Made by a program: the position numbers and the translations under genes
In this document: positions 24,189 to 33,080 of the stretch, in pieces
Numbering within the stretch: position 1 is the stretch's first letter
Layout of the letters: the number at the start of each line of letters is the position of its first letter
Assembly (NCBI GenBank): GCA_964547975.1
Contig: CAZJRM010000013.1
Location: 1-42,296 of the forward strand
From: CAYJPV01 sp964547975
GTDB lineage: Bacteria; Acidobacteriota; Vicinamibacteria; Vicinamibacterales; JAKQTR01
Direction: 5' to 3'
Length of the DNA stretch: 42,296 nucleotides
Notes under the pieces: generated by a model
The model's input: the letters and a program-made list of their open reading frames with translations, nothing else
Told to the model about the DNA's origin: nothing
The model's database searches: none

Positions 24189-25409
24189 ATGAAGACGCAT
24201 CTGCAAGCACTCAGGAAGGTGACGGCGCTGACGCTGGCGTTCGCGTTCGTGCTCGCCTTCGGGCTGACCCTGCCGGCCAGCGCGGCCGCCCAGGGCGACA
24301 ACTACAAGACGCTGACGAGACTCGGCGGCGGCAGCCGGTTCGACGCCCCCCTGAAGGACGTCAAGGCCGTCCAGAAATGGGTGGCCAAGAAGCGCGCACA
24401 GAAGGGCATCTCCGATGTCATGGAGAAGGCCGGCATCGCGCAGTTGACGCCGACTGTCATCGACATCCTGACGAAAGCCGATCCGGCCCAGTTGAAGGAG
24501 ACCGACTTCCAGCCCGGCAACACGATGGTCTGGATGGCGTTCCGCCGCGGCGGAAACAAGCCGGACATCGTCCGGAATGTGAAGTGGGGTGGCAAGAAGC
24601 CGTTCCAGGGCTACTCGTTCGTCATTGACGACATGGTGAATACGTACACGTTCATCGTGCCGAAGCCGTGTTCCAATATCAGCCTGGTGTCCAGCGAGCC
24701 GAGCCGTGAGAAGGCACGCCTCGACGCCGAGAAGGCCGAGAAGGACAGGCTCGAACGTGAGCGCCTCGAGAAGGAACGGGCCGCGAAGGAAGCCGCGCGT
24801 CTCGAAGCCGAACGGCGAGAGCGCGAGCGCCTCGAGAAGGAGCGCCTCGAAAAGGAACGCCTCGAGAAGGAACGGATCGAGAAAGAACGCATCGCGGCCG
24901 AAGAAGCTGACAAGGCCCGTGTGGAAGCCGCGCGGGTGGCCGCCGAACAGCAGGCCAAGTGGGATGTCTTCGGTGCCGGGTTCTTCGGCAAGGAGCGCCG
25001 CACGCGAGAAGAGGACGCGTCGCTCTATTCGACGCTGTGTTCGCCGCTGGCCGGCGTGAAGTTCGGTGCCGAATACAAGGCCTCGCCGAACTTCAAGATC
25101 GCTCCCGCCATCGGCGGCGCCATCAACTTCGAAGACAGCTCGTTCTCGAGCGTGTTCGCCGAAGTCGAGGGCAACCTGTTCTCGAGCAACGGCCGGAGCT
25201 TCGCGGGCGTCGGCTTCGGCGTGTGGGACTTCACGCACGGCGACTACGTGAACGCGTCGTTCCTGGTGCACGCCGGCCAGCAGATCTGGGGCAACACGCA
25301 GAACGACAAGCTGTTCTTCGTGGGAGAAGGCCGGCTGTTCCTCGGCGCCGAGAACGGCCTGGACAACAACTACCAGTTCTGGTTCGGTCTCCGCTTCACC
25401 AAGCGGTAG
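24189..25409 (+). CDS. exported protein with long charged helix and C-terminal beta domain
   Basis: A 406-residue protein that I do not recognise as a whole. Layout: signal peptide 1-35 (cleavage near SAAAQG); a helical/mixed domain 36-165 with one Cys (161); an uninterrupted Glu/Lys/Arg helix 172-257 built of pentads such as RLEKE repeated in tandem; and a glycine- and aromatic-rich segment 270-406 with alternating strands (FAGVGFGVWDFTHGDYVNASFLVHAG, given in pieces elsewhere) ending FWFGLRFTKR, which resembles a small outer-membrane barrel. The helix composition fits a single alpha-helix (ER/K type) that could span the periplasm. Good ribosome site (TAGGAGA) and an intrinsic terminator follow the usual rules for a single-gene unit. 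Confidence 0.75.
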   Translation: MKTHLQALRKVTALTLAFAFVLAFGLTLPASAAAQGDNYKTLTRLGGGSRFDAPLKDVKAVQKWVAKKRAQKGISDVMEKAGIAQLTPTVIDILTKADPAQLKETDFQPGNTMVWMAFRRGGNKPDIVRNVKWGGKKPFQGYSFVIDDMVNTYTFIVPKPCSNISLVSSEPSREKARLDAEKAEKDRLERERLEKERAAKEAARLEAERRERERLEKERLEKERLEKERIEKERIAAEEADKARVEAARVAAEQQAKWDVFGAGFFGKERRTREEDASLYSTLCSPLAGVKFGAEYKASPNFKIAPAIGGAINFEDSSFSSVFAEVEGNLFSSNGRSFAGVGFGVWDFTHGDYVNASFLVHAGQQIWGNTQNDKLFFVGEGRLFLGAENGLDNNYQFWFGLRFTKR

Positions 25410-25436
25410 CATCCGGGCAGACGCGGTCTCCATTCG

Positions 25437-25479
25437 CGGGCAGCGCGACGGCACCCCCGTCGCGCTGCCCGTTTTGTTG
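25437..25479 (+). terminator. strong intrinsic terminator
   Basis: GGGCAGCGCGACGG (25438-25451) pairs perfectly with 25457-25470 around the loop CACCC, with one more C-G pair at the base (25437/25471), followed by TTTTGTTG. It ends the charged-helix gene. The T-rich tail is on the plus strand only. Confidence 0.88.
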
Positions 25480-25493
25480 TCCAGGAGCGGACG

Positions 25494-26498
25494 TCAGTAG
25501 GCTGGTCGTTCCGCCACGAGCCGCTCGGCCAGCGCTTCGATCGTCAGCGGTGAAGACCCTTCCGCCTTGTTGTTCACGAGGAGGAAGACACCGCGTCCCG
25601 CGTTCACGCTGCGCCGGATGAGGTCGATGACATCGCGCCGCATCGCCTCGTCCGGCTCGACAAGCCGGTCGAAGGGCGCGAAGACCTGCCGCTGCTCTTC
25701 GTACCAGGTGCCCGGCCGGAGCAGCAGCCGGATCACGACCGACGGCTGCGCCTCCGGCGGCACGATCCTCGCCTGCGCCCCGGGCATCGGCATCGCCGAC
25801 CAGTAGTTGTACACGTGGCTCGCGCCATGGCGCGCGAGCACCGTGCGATAGCGGTCGGTCAGCACCCACCGGTCGCGCAGTTCAACGGCATAGGAGAAGG
25901 CACGCGGCAGCCGGTCCAGCAACGCATCGAGACCGTCGATGAAGGCCTCGGCGTCGCTGGCACGCTTGTGCGTCGTCGGGGCGAACTGGAGCAGCACCGG
26001 CCCGGTATGCGCCGCGAACGACCTTGCCAGGGGCGCCAGCAGATCCCGCTCGAAACGGTCGGCCGACAGGAAGTCGGGATTCGGCAGGTGGCGCCCACGA
26101 TCGCGCAACGTCGGCGACGTCACGGCGGCCGGTGCCTTGATGCAGCAGACGAATCCCTCCGGCAGGGAGGCCGCATACTGGGTCAGGTCCGCCTCGGGCA
26201 TCGGCGCGTAGTAACTGCGGTCGATCCCGACCGTCCGCAGGAGCGGATGCTGGACGTACTCCCGCAGCCCGTCCTTCGACAGGACCGCCGCGCTGCGCCG
26301 GCGGGTGTAGACAATACCCTGCCAGCCCGGAAAACTCCAGGAACTGGTCCCCATGCGCAGCCCGGGCGGCAGCGCCGCCGACAGCACGCGGAACCGCTCG
26401 TAGCGTTGCTCGAGCGTCGACCCAGCCGCCGGCCATGGCGCGGCGTCCGCAGGCGTTCGCCCGCCGGCATCCCCGAAGAGTCCCAGCTGATCGGCCAT
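25494..26498 (-). CDS. DUF72 (YecE-like) family protein
   Basis: A 334-residue protein of the DUF72 family, a TIM-barrel-like fold related to YecE; the function is unknown. Family blocks: RMGTSSWSFPGWQGIVYT, VGIDRSYYAPMPEADL, CCIKAPAAVTSP, GPVLLQFAPT, YAVELRDRWVL and the late FLLVNNKAEGSSP. I chose the ATG at 26498; an in-frame ATG nine bases earlier is equally possible, while longer readings lack family sequence. Cytoplasmic. It diverges from the APC permease across 94 bases that hold no clear promoter beyond weak AACAAT (minus) and CACAAT (plus, 26576-26581) hexamers. Confidence 0.85.
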   Translation of the reverse strand: MADQLGLFGDAGGRTPADAAPWPAAGSTLEQRYERFRVLSAALPPGLRMGTSSWSFPGWQGIVYTRRRSAAVLSKDGLREYVQHPLLRTVGIDRSYYAPMPEADLTQYAASLPEGFVCCIKAPAAVTSPTLRDRGRHLPNPDFLSADRFERDLLAPLARSFAAHTGPVLLQFAPTTHKRASDAEAFIDGLDALLDRLPRAFSYAVELRDRWVLTDRYRTVLARHGASHVYNYWSAMPMPGAQARIVPPEAQPSVVIRLLLRPGTWYEEQRQVFAPFDRLVEPDEAMRRDVIDLIRRSVNAGRGVFLLVNNKAEGSSPLTIEALAERLVAERPAY

Positions 26499-26592
26499 CC
26501 CCAGCATTGTTCCCCACTCCGCGGCGGTCCGACAACCGTTCGCGGATTGTCCGCGGTCTCGCCCGGACTTCGGGGCACAATGTCCCGACGCC

Positions 26593-27942
26593 ATGGCCGA
26601 ACTGAAACGGACGCTCACCCTCTTCGACATGACCATGATCGCGATCGGCGGCACGATCGGATCGGGCATCTTCCTGACACCCTCGACGATCGCGCAGTAC
26701 CTGCCCTCGCCCTGGATGATGCTGGCCGTCTGGGTGGCCGGCGGGGCCATCACGCTCGCCGGCGCGCTGACCTTGTCCGAAACGTCGGCGCTCCTTCCGG
26801 GTGCCGGCGGGATCTACGTCTTCCTGTCGAAGGCGTACGGCGACCTGGTCGGGTTCCTGTTCGGCTGGGCCTACTTCGTCGTCGTCAACGCGGGAGGCCT
26901 CGGGGCCATCAGCCTGGCGTTCGCCACCTACCTGGGCTTCTTCGTGCCGATGTCACCCGCCGCCACGAGCGCCGTGGCCATCGCCGGCCTGCTCCTGCTG
27001 ACGGGCATCAACATCACGGGCGTGAAGGCCGGCGCGATCTTCTCCGACGTCTTCACCGTGCTCAAGCTGGTGGGCATCGCCGGGCTCATCGTCGTCGGAC
27101 TCGCGCTCGGGTCGCCATCGACCGCGGACTTCGCGGGCCCGGTGCGGCTACCGGAGGGCGGGCTCGGCAACGCGCTGGCGCTGGCGATGGTAGGCGTGCT
27201 GTGGTCGTGCGGCGGATGGCAGCACGCCACGTTCGCCGGCGCGGAAGTGAAGAACCCCCAGCGGACGTTGCCGCTCGCCATGACGATCGCCGCGGTCGCG
27301 GTGACCCTCCTGTATCTGCTCACCAATACCGCGTATCTCTTCCTGCTCACGCCGGCCCAGATGGCGTCGTCGCCGCGTGTCGCGGCCGACGCCGTCTCCA
27401 CGGTCGTCGGCCCCATCGGCGGCACGCTCATCTCGCTGGCCATCTTCATCTCGACGTTTGGCGTCGCGGGCATCTACACGCTCACCGCCCCGAGAATCTA
27501 CTACGCGATGGCGGCCGACGGCCTGTTCTTCCGGAAGGTCGCGCACATCCACCCGCGGTTCCAGACGCCCGCCTTCGCCATCGGCACCCAGACGCTCTGG
27601 GCCATCGTGCTGATCCTGTTCTGGGGGACCTTCGAGAATCTCATCTCGTACGTGGTCTTCGTCGACTGGATCTTCTTCGCGCTCGCCGGCTTCAGCGTCA
27701 TCGTCCTTCGCCGCACGATGCCCGACGCGCCCCGGCCGTACCGTGTGCCCGGCTATCCGTGGGTGCCGTTGTTCTTCGTCGCGACGTCGGTCTGGTTCGT
27801 TGTAACGACGTTGTTTCAGAAACCCGCGCAGGCCTGGGCTGGTGTCGTATTCCTCGGCCTCGGAGTCCCGGTGTACTACTACTGGCGGGGGCAGGCCCGC
27901 CGGACCGCAAGCCGAGAACCGCGCGGCGACGGGTCTCGTTAA
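26593..27942 (+). CDS. APC family amino acid permease/exchanger
   Basis: Inner-membrane amino acid transporter of 449 residues with 12 helices, closest in appearance to the LAT/SteT-like L-amino acid exchangers. TM1 has the broken-helix motif AIGGTIGSGIFLTP; TM3 onward includes LPGAGGIYVFLSKAYG and the conserved AxGVLWSCGGW-like segment in TM6. The C-terminal tail is short and basic. There is no Shine-Dalgarno sequence. It begins 94 bases from the divergent DUF72 gene and ends 87 bases before the SPFH gene. Confidence 0.9.
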   Translation: MAELKRTLTLFDMTMIAIGGTIGSGIFLTPSTIAQYLPSPWMMLAVWVAGGAITLAGALTLSETSALLPGAGGIYVFLSKAYGDLVGFLFGWAYFVVVNAGGLGAISLAFATYLGFFVPMSPAATSAVAIAGLLLLTGINITGVKAGAIFSDVFTVLKLVGIAGLIVVGLALGSPSTADFAGPVRLPEGGLGNALALAMVGVLWSCGGWQHATFAGAEVKNPQRTLPLAMTIAAVAVTLLYLLTNTAYLFLLTPAQMASSPRVAADAVSTVVGPIGGTLISLAIFISTFGVAGIYTLTAPRIYYAMAADGLFFRKVAHIHPRFQTPAFAIGTQTLWAIVLILFWGTFENLISYVVFVDWIFFALAGFSVIVLRRTMPDAPRPYRVPGYPWVPLFFVATSVWFVVTTLFQKPAQAWAGVVFLGLGVPVYYYWRGQARRTASREPRGDGSR

Positions 27943-27951
27943 TCTGAGCAA

Positions 27952-27971
27952 TGGCGCCTGGACCGGCGCCA
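27952..27971 (+). terminator. hairpin after the permease gene
   Basis: TGGCGCC (27952-27958) pairs with GGCGCCA (27965-27971) over a six-base loop, ten bases after the stop codon. No T-run; possibly a weak terminator before the SPFH gene. Confidence 0.35.
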
Positions 27972-28029
27972 GTCGCGGCGGACACGGCGCGCCCGCTTCC
28001 GGGCCCGTACCCGCCGCAGGAGGACCCTC

Positions 28030-28908
28030 ATGACGTTCGTGCTGACGCTGCTCCTGGTGGTCATTGGATTGACGGTGTTCGTGTTTCTCACGCGCGCGGG
28101 CGTCATCCGCGGCGGTTCCGGCCGCGGGGCGGGCGCCCTCGTCCTGGGACTCATCCTGCTCGTCGCCTTCTCCAAGACGGTCACGGTCATCCCGGCCGGG
28201 CACGTCGGCGTGGTCGATTTGTTCGGGCAGGTCTCCCCGAACACGCTGAAGTCCGGAATCCAGCTCGTCAACCCGCTCGCGCGCGTCGTGAAGATGTCGA
28301 TCCAGACGCAGGAAATCAAGGAGACGATGGACGTGCCGTCGAAGGAGGGCCTGACCGTCCAGGTCGAGGTGAGCGTGCTCTTCCACCTCGATCCCGAGAA
28401 GGCCCAGGACGTCTACCGGACCGTGGGCGAGGAGTTCGTGCCCGTCCTGCTCGAGCCCCAGTTCCGTTCGGTCACGCGCGGTGTCACGGCGGCCTACGAG
28501 GCCAAGGCCCTCTACACATCTGAACGTGAACAGCTGGCCCACGCGGTCGCGGCCGACCTGAAGAAGCTCGTCGAGGGCCGGGGCATCGTGGTGGAGGCCA
28601 CTCCGCTGCGCAAGCTGACCTTGCCGCAGCGGCTCGCGGCCGCGATTGAAGAAAAGCTGGGCGCCGAACAGGAGAGCCAGCGGATGCAGTTCGTCCTGCA
28701 GAAGGAGAAGCAGGAGGCCGACCGCAAGCGCATCGAGGCGGAGGGCATATCCGACTTCCAGAAGATCGTCAGCCAGGGCATCAACGACGGGCTGCTCCGC
28801 TGGAAGGGGATCGAAGCCACCATGAAGATCGCCGAGTCGGCGAACGCCAAGGTGGTGGTCATCGGGTCCGGCAAGGACGGCCTGCCCATCATCCTCGGCG
28901 ACAAGTAG
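28030..28908 (+). CDS. prohibitin/SPFH (band 7) family membrane protein
   Basis: A 292-residue membrane-anchored SPFH protein. Two N-terminal hydrophobic segments (residues 1-20 and about 34-50) precede VIPAGHVGVVDLFGQV and the prohibitin block KEGLTVQVEVSVLFHLDPEKA. A long coiled-coil region follows (EEKLGAEQESQRMQFVLQKEK, shown in part) and the protein ends with the GLPIILGDK tail. Prohibitin-like proteins form ring-shaped membrane assemblies that interact with proteases such as FtsH. The ribosome site AGGAGG precedes the ATG. It is probably its own unit, between two hairpins. Confidence 0.93.
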   Translation: MTFVLTLLLVVIGLTVFVFLTRAGVIRGGSGRGAGALVLGLILLVAFSKTVTVIPAGHVGVVDLFGQVSPNTLKSGIQLVNPLARVVKMSIQTQEIKETMDVPSKEGLTVQVEVSVLFHLDPEKAQDVYRTVGEEFVPVLLEPQFRSVTRGVTAAYEAKALYTSEREQLAHAVAADLKKLVEGRGIVVEATPLRKLTLPQRLAAAIEEKLGAEQESQRMQFVLQKEKQEADRKRIEAEGISDFQKIVSQGINDGLLRWKGIEATMKIAESANAKVVVIGSGKDGLPIILGDK

Positions 28909-28914
28909 CTCGAG

Positions 28915-28947
28915 GCGGGGCCGGTGCCCGGACGGGCCCGGCCCCGC
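28915..28947 (+). terminator. long GC hairpin after the SPFH gene
   Basis: GCGGGGCCGG (28915-28924) pairs perfectly with CCGGCCCCGC (28938-28947), with a further GCCC/GGGC stem inside after one bulged T. Very stable, placed seven bases after the stop. It lacks a T-run, so it is probably a terminator of non-canonical type. Confidence 0.55.
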
Positions 28948-28971
28948 TCCGCTCGACATCACGAGAACGGG

Positions 28972-28977
28972 TAAGAT
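28972..28977 (+). promoter_or_regulatory. -10-like hexamer of the penicillin acylase gene
   Basis: TAAGAT, 8 bases before the ATG at 28986, with no ribosome site between; consistent with a near-leaderless transcript. Confidence 0.45.
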
Positions 28978-28985
28978 AGCCGGAC

Positions 28986-31460
28986 ATGGTCGATCCCGCT
29001 CAACCCGCCTCCCGTTCCCCGCGGCACTGGCTCCGTCGCACGCTGCTCACGCTCCTCGGACTCGCCGTCGTCCTCGTCGCGCTGGTGTACTGGCGCCTGC
29101 GCGCGCCGCTGCCGGACGTCGACGGTACGCTGACGGTCAGCGGGCTGCAGGCGGACGTCGAGATCCTTCGCGACTCCGATCACGTCCCGCACATCCGCGC
29201 CGCCAACGAACCGGACGCGCACTTCGCGCTGGGCTACGTCCACGCGCAGGAACGGCTCTGGCAGATGGAACTGCAGCGGCGGGTCGCCTGGGGCCGGCTC
29301 TCGGAATTCGCCGGGGTGGAAGCCGTCGAGACCGATCGCCTGATGCGCACGATCGGACTCGGACGCGCGGCCGCCGCCACCTGGCCGCGCCTCGCGCCCG
29401 ACGCGCGGGCGGCCATCGAGTCGTACGTTGCCGGGATCAATGCGTTCCTGGCCACCCATCGCGGAGGCAGCCTGCCGGTCGAGTTCGCGATCCTCCGCAT
29501 CACACCCGAGCCCTTCCGCGGTGAAGACGTCGTCGCTTGGTACAAGACGATGGCGTGGCTGCTCAGCACCAACTGGCACGACGAACTGCTGCGCCTGCGG
29601 ATGACGACGCTGGTGGGCGAGGAGGGCGCGAACCAGCTGCTGCCGGCCTACACGGCGGATGGCCCGATCGTCCTGCCTCCCGACGCGGTGCCCGCACCGC
29701 TCCCCTCGACCCCGCTGCCGAATCTCGCGGTGCCCATCGCGCCGGCCCCGCTTGCTCCCGGACGTGGTGACGCGGCGCTGGCCGATCTCGCGGCCCTTCT
29801 CGAGCGGGCCTCCCTGGAACCGTTGTCGCTGCCCCTGACCGGCGGCAGCAACAACTGGGTCGTGGCCGGAGCGCGCACCGTCAGCGGCAAACCGCTGCTC
29901 GCCAACGATCCGCACCTGGCCGGCAGCATGCCGGGGATCTGGTATCTCGCGCACGTGTCGGGAGGGCGCCTCGACGTCGCCGGGGCCACCATTCCGGGCC
30001 TTCCGGGCGTCATGATCGGCCACAACGCGCGGATCGCCTGGGGGATCACCGCCTTTCTCGCCGACGTCCAGGACTTCTACATCGAGCACATCAACACCGC
30101 GGACCAGGCAGAGTTCCAGGGCGCGTGGGAACCGATGCAGGTCATCCGGGATGTGATCAAGGTCCGCGGTGCGGCCGATGTCCCCCTCCGCGTCCGGTTC
30201 ACGCGGCACGGTCCCCTGCTGTCCGACGTCGTGTCGAACGCGCCGGTTGCTCTCGCGCTCCGCTGGACCGGACACGACGCGGCCGACCAGTCGGGAGCCG
30301 CGCTGCTGAAGGTCAACCTGGCGCGATCGTGGGACGAGTTCAACGCGGCCTTGAGCCTCACGCACGGCCCCGTGCTCAATTTCGTCTACGCGGATGTCGA
30401 CGGCAACATCGGCTACCTCGGGCCCGGCGCGATGCCGGTTCGGTCGTCCGGTCACGACGGCAGTCGAGCCCTGCCAGGCTGGACCGGCGAGCACGAGTGG
30501 CGCGGGTACGTCCACGACAGTGAATGGCCGAGGGCGTTCAACCCGGCGCGCGGATTCCTGGCCAGCGCCAACAACAAGGTCACGCCCGATACGTATCCCT
30601 TCCCGCTGAGCACCGCCTGGGAATCGGGCTACCGTGCCGCCCGAATCGTCGAACTCATCGAAGCCACCCCGCGCCATGCCGTCGACGACTTCGCGCGGAT
30701 GCAGGCCGATCTCAAGACCGCCCAGGCGGCCGTCGTCGTCCCCTTCCTCCTGCGCGCCCGGCCGCTGGACGACGCCGGTCGCGAGGCCATGGAACTCCTT
30801 CGGGGATGGGACGGCACGATGGCGCCCGAGAGTGCCGAAGCGGCGTTGTACGACGCCTGGTACACCGCGACCGTCCGTCGCATGTTCGAAGACGACCTCG
30901 GACCGGCGCTGTTCGACGATTACTGGCGCGTGCGGAACACGCCGGCGAAAGCCGTCGACCACCTGATGCGGCAGGGCGAATCCGCGTGGTGCGACGATGT
31001 CCGGACGGCCGAACCGGAGACATGCGCCACGCTCCTCGGCCAGACGCTTCGTACCGCTCTGGATGACATGAGCGATCGCCAGGGGTCACGCTCGGTGGCC
31101 AGGTGGCGATGGGACCACGTGAATGCCGCGGTATTCCCGCACGCGGTCTTCGACCACGTCGGCCTGCTGCGGCGATGGTTCAGCCGACGTGTTCCCGCGG
31201 GAGGCCATGCGTTTACGATCGCGCCGGTGATGCCGATCGACCAGGACATCTACGTGTCGTCGTACCGACAGATCGTGAATCTCGCGTCGCTCGACGACTC
31301 GCGGTTCGTCATCCCCGCCGGCCAGTCGGGGCATGTCTGGAGCCCGCAGTACGACAACCTCCTGCCGAAGTGGCGCACGGGCGAGTACATCCCGATGCGT
31401 TTCTCGCGGGACGCGGTGGACGCCGCGCAGGCCAGCCGATTGACGCTGCAGCCCCGCTGA
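28986..31460 (+). CDS. penicillin acylase family (Ntn) hydrolase
   Basis: Self-processing N-terminal nucleophile amidase of the penicillin acylase family (S45), 824 residues. One N-terminal hydrophobic helix (LLTLLGLAVVLVALVYW) directs it to the periplasm. The alpha-chain block HFALGYVHAQERLWQMELQ is typical. The autocatalytic cleavage site is before Ser288 in LTGGSNNWVVAG, which would become the beta-chain nucleophile. The beta chain contains NDPHLAGSMPGIWYLAH, MIGHNARIAWG and the AsN-containing NNKV region. The family hydrolyses penicillins, acyl-homoserine lactones or other amides; the true substrate is unknown. It converges on the SSS symporter with only 14 bases between stops. Confidence 0.94.
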   Translation: MVDPAQPASRSPRHWLRRTLLTLLGLAVVLVALVYWRLRAPLPDVDGTLTVSGLQADVEILRDSDHVPHIRAANEPDAHFALGYVHAQERLWQMELQRRVAWGRLSEFAGVEAVETDRLMRTIGLGRAAAATWPRLAPDARAAIESYVAGINAFLATHRGGSLPVEFAILRITPEPFRGEDVVAWYKTMAWLLSTNWHDELLRLRMTTLVGEEGANQLLPAYTADGPIVLPPDAVPAPLPSTPLPNLAVPIAPAPLAPGRGDAALADLAALLERASLEPLSLPLTGGSNNWVVAGARTVSGKPLLANDPHLAGSMPGIWYLAHVSGGRLDVAGATIPGLPGVMIGHNARIAWGITAFLADVQDFYIEHINTADQAEFQGAWEPMQVIRDVIKVRGAADVPLRVRFTRHGPLLSDVVSNAPVALALRWTGHDAADQSGAALLKVNLARSWDEFNAALSLTHGPVLNFVYADVDGNIGYLGPGAMPVRSSGHDGSRALPGWTGEHEWRGYVHDSEWPRAFNPARGFLASANNKVTPDTYPFPLSTAWESGYRAARIVELIEATPRHAVDDFARMQADLKTAQAAVVVPFLLRARPLDDAGREAMELLRGWDGTMAPESAEAALYDAWYTATVRRMFEDDLGPALFDDYWRVRNTPAKAVDHLMRQGESAWCDDVRTAEPETCATLLGQTLRTALDDMSDRQGSRSVARWRWDHVNAAVFPHAVFDHVGLLRRWFSRRVPAGGHAFTIAPVMPIDQDIYVSSYRQIVNLASLDDSRFVIPAGQSGHVWSPQYDNLLPKWRTGEYIPMRFSRDAVDAAQASRLTLQPR

Positions 31461-31474
31461 TCGCCTAGCGACGT

Positions 31475-33022
31475 TCAGGCGTCGAGGCGGCGCAACGGCC
31501 GCGCCGCCGACCAGCGCTGCGTCAGCCGGGACACGGCCGGCAGGAGGATCAGTCCGCTGACGGCAGCCACGGTCTTGAACGGGAACAACAGCGCGCCGGT
31601 CCCCGCGTCGTACCACGACGCGGGATGGAGGGGCAGCACCGCCGCCGCCATCTCAGGGTACGGAATCGTCGGCGGGATCCCGAAGAGAGGCTCTCCCCCG
31701 CCCAGGCGCAGGACCAGGGCCACGGCGAAGGCCGTCACCGACCCGACGAGGTTGGCCTTCTTGTCGAAGAGGGCGCACACCAGTTGCGGGACGAGCAGCA
31801 CGAACACGAGATCGCTCGTGAAGAACCACAGCGCCTGCACGCTGCGGACGCCCAGGGCCATCACCGCGGCGGCGACGCCAAGCCCGATGATGCTGAACCG
31901 CAACAGCCTCGCCGTCGCCGCATCCGACAGGTCGGGCCGGAGCAGTCGGCGACAGGTATTCCAACTGAACATCGAGCCGGCCGAAAGAATCGACGCGCTG
32001 AAACTCGACGTCACCGCGCCGACGATGGCGCCGAGACCGAGCACGCCGACGAGGGCCGGGGTCATCGCCTTGAAGACGAGCGGCAGCGTGTCAGCCGGTT
32101 GCGCCTGGAGCCTGGCCGCCAGGTCCGGCGGCCACACATGCACGCTGGCCGCGACCCCGATCACCAGGGGCGGGATCGTCAGGGCCATCGTCGCGAACCC
32201 GGACAGGATCGAATGCCATTGGGCGCGGCCGGGCGTCCGGCACGCCAGGACCCGCTGGAAGTAGCAGTTCCACGGGATCCCGCCAAACACCAGCATCGCG
32301 CTCACGTCCCACCAGTTGACGATGGCCGGCCACGTCCAGAAGGCGCCTGGAGTCCCCGGCGGCAGGAGGCCGGCGCGGCCCGGCCGCGCCGCGCCGTAGG
32401 CCGCGAACGCGTGGGCGGCACCGCCAACCGCGTCGAGCACGAACGGCAGGGCCGCCGCGAGGCCGACGACCACCATGGCGAGTTGCACCGCATCGGTGTA
32501 GGCCACGGACCACATGCCTCCTGCGACCGTATACAGGGTCACGACGGCGGCCGACAGCAGGATGGCCGTCGTGAGATCGACGCCGCTGATGACGCCGAGG
32601 GTCGCCCCGAGCGCGACCAGCAATTCTGCGCTCCAGAAGATCTCGGCCGCCATGGCCGGCAGGGCGAGCACGGCCGCCCACCGGCGGCCGAACCGCACCT
32701 CGAAGGGATCGATGAGCGTGGTGTATTCCAGCGTCCGCATCCGCCGCGCGAACAGCAGCCCGCCGACGACGAGGCTCATCCCGAAACAGAGACCGCCCTG
32801 GACGCTCGATGCGACGCTGGAACGAAACGCGCCTTCCGCAGTGCCGAGCAGGTAGCCCCCGTCCACCCACGTGGCGGTCATCGTCATCGTCGCCAGCCAC
32901 AGCGGCATGTTTCGCCCGGCGACCATCAGGTCCGCGACGGTCCCGCCCTTCGCGCGCCTCGACGCCAGGACCCCAATCGCGAGAAACCCGAGATACATGC
33001 CGCCGATCGTGAGCCACGCCAT
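31475..33022 (-). CDS. sodium:solute symporter, choline-transporter-like (SSS family)
   Basis: Sodium-coupled symporter of the SSS/SLC5 family, 515 residues and about 13 helices. Several blocks resemble the high-affinity choline transporter branch: TATWVDGGYLLGTAEGAF, GGLLFARRMRTLEYTTLIDPFE, AEIFWSAELLVALGAT, VAGGMWSVAYTDAVQL and FGGIPWNCYFQRVLACR. It would import choline or a related small solute using the sodium gradient, which the decarboxylase pump encoded to the right could help supply (inference). TATGCT lies 8 bases before the ATG and no ribosome site is visible. Confidence 0.9.
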   Translation of the reverse strand: MAWLTIGGMYLGFLAIGVLASRRAKGGTVADLMVAGRNMPLWLATMTMTATWVDGGYLLGTAEGAFRSSVASSVQGGLCFGMSLVVGGLLFARRMRTLEYTTLIDPFEVRFGRRWAAVLALPAMAAEIFWSAELLVALGATLGVISGVDLTTAILLSAAVVTLYTVAGGMWSVAYTDAVQLAMVVVGLAAALPFVLDAVGGAAHAFAAYGAARPGRAGLLPPGTPGAFWTWPAIVNWWDVSAMLVFGGIPWNCYFQRVLACRTPGRAQWHSILSGFATMALTIPPLVIGVAASVHVWPPDLAARLQAQPADTLPLVFKAMTPALVGVLGLGAIVGAVTSSFSASILSAGSMFSWNTCRRLLRPDLSDAATARLLRFSIIGLGVAAAVMALGVRSVQALWFFTSDLVFVLLVPQLVCALFDKKANLVGSVTAFAVALVLRLGGGEPLFGIPPTIPYPEMAAAVLPLHPASWYDAGTGALLFPFKTVAAVSGLILLPAVSRLTQRWSAARPLRRLDA

Positions 33023-33030
33023 CGCGGGCT

Positions 33031-33036
33031 AGCATA
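33031..33036 (-). promoter_or_regulatory. -10-like hexamer of the SSS symporter gene
   Basis: TATGCT on the minus strand, 8 bases before the ATG at 33022, without a ribosome site. Confidence 0.42.
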
Positions 33037-33080
33037 CGACAGTTGACCCTCGCGCGCCTCCTGAAGGACGATGGCGGACC

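Noticed and set aside
24814..24900. Tandem DNA repeat as a separate mobile feature
   Set aside because: The near-repeats encode the charged helix pentads and are best explained as protein-level repetition.
28959..30962. Minus-strand open frame of 667 codons
   Set aside because: Antisense to the penicillin acylase gene; no recognisable domain.
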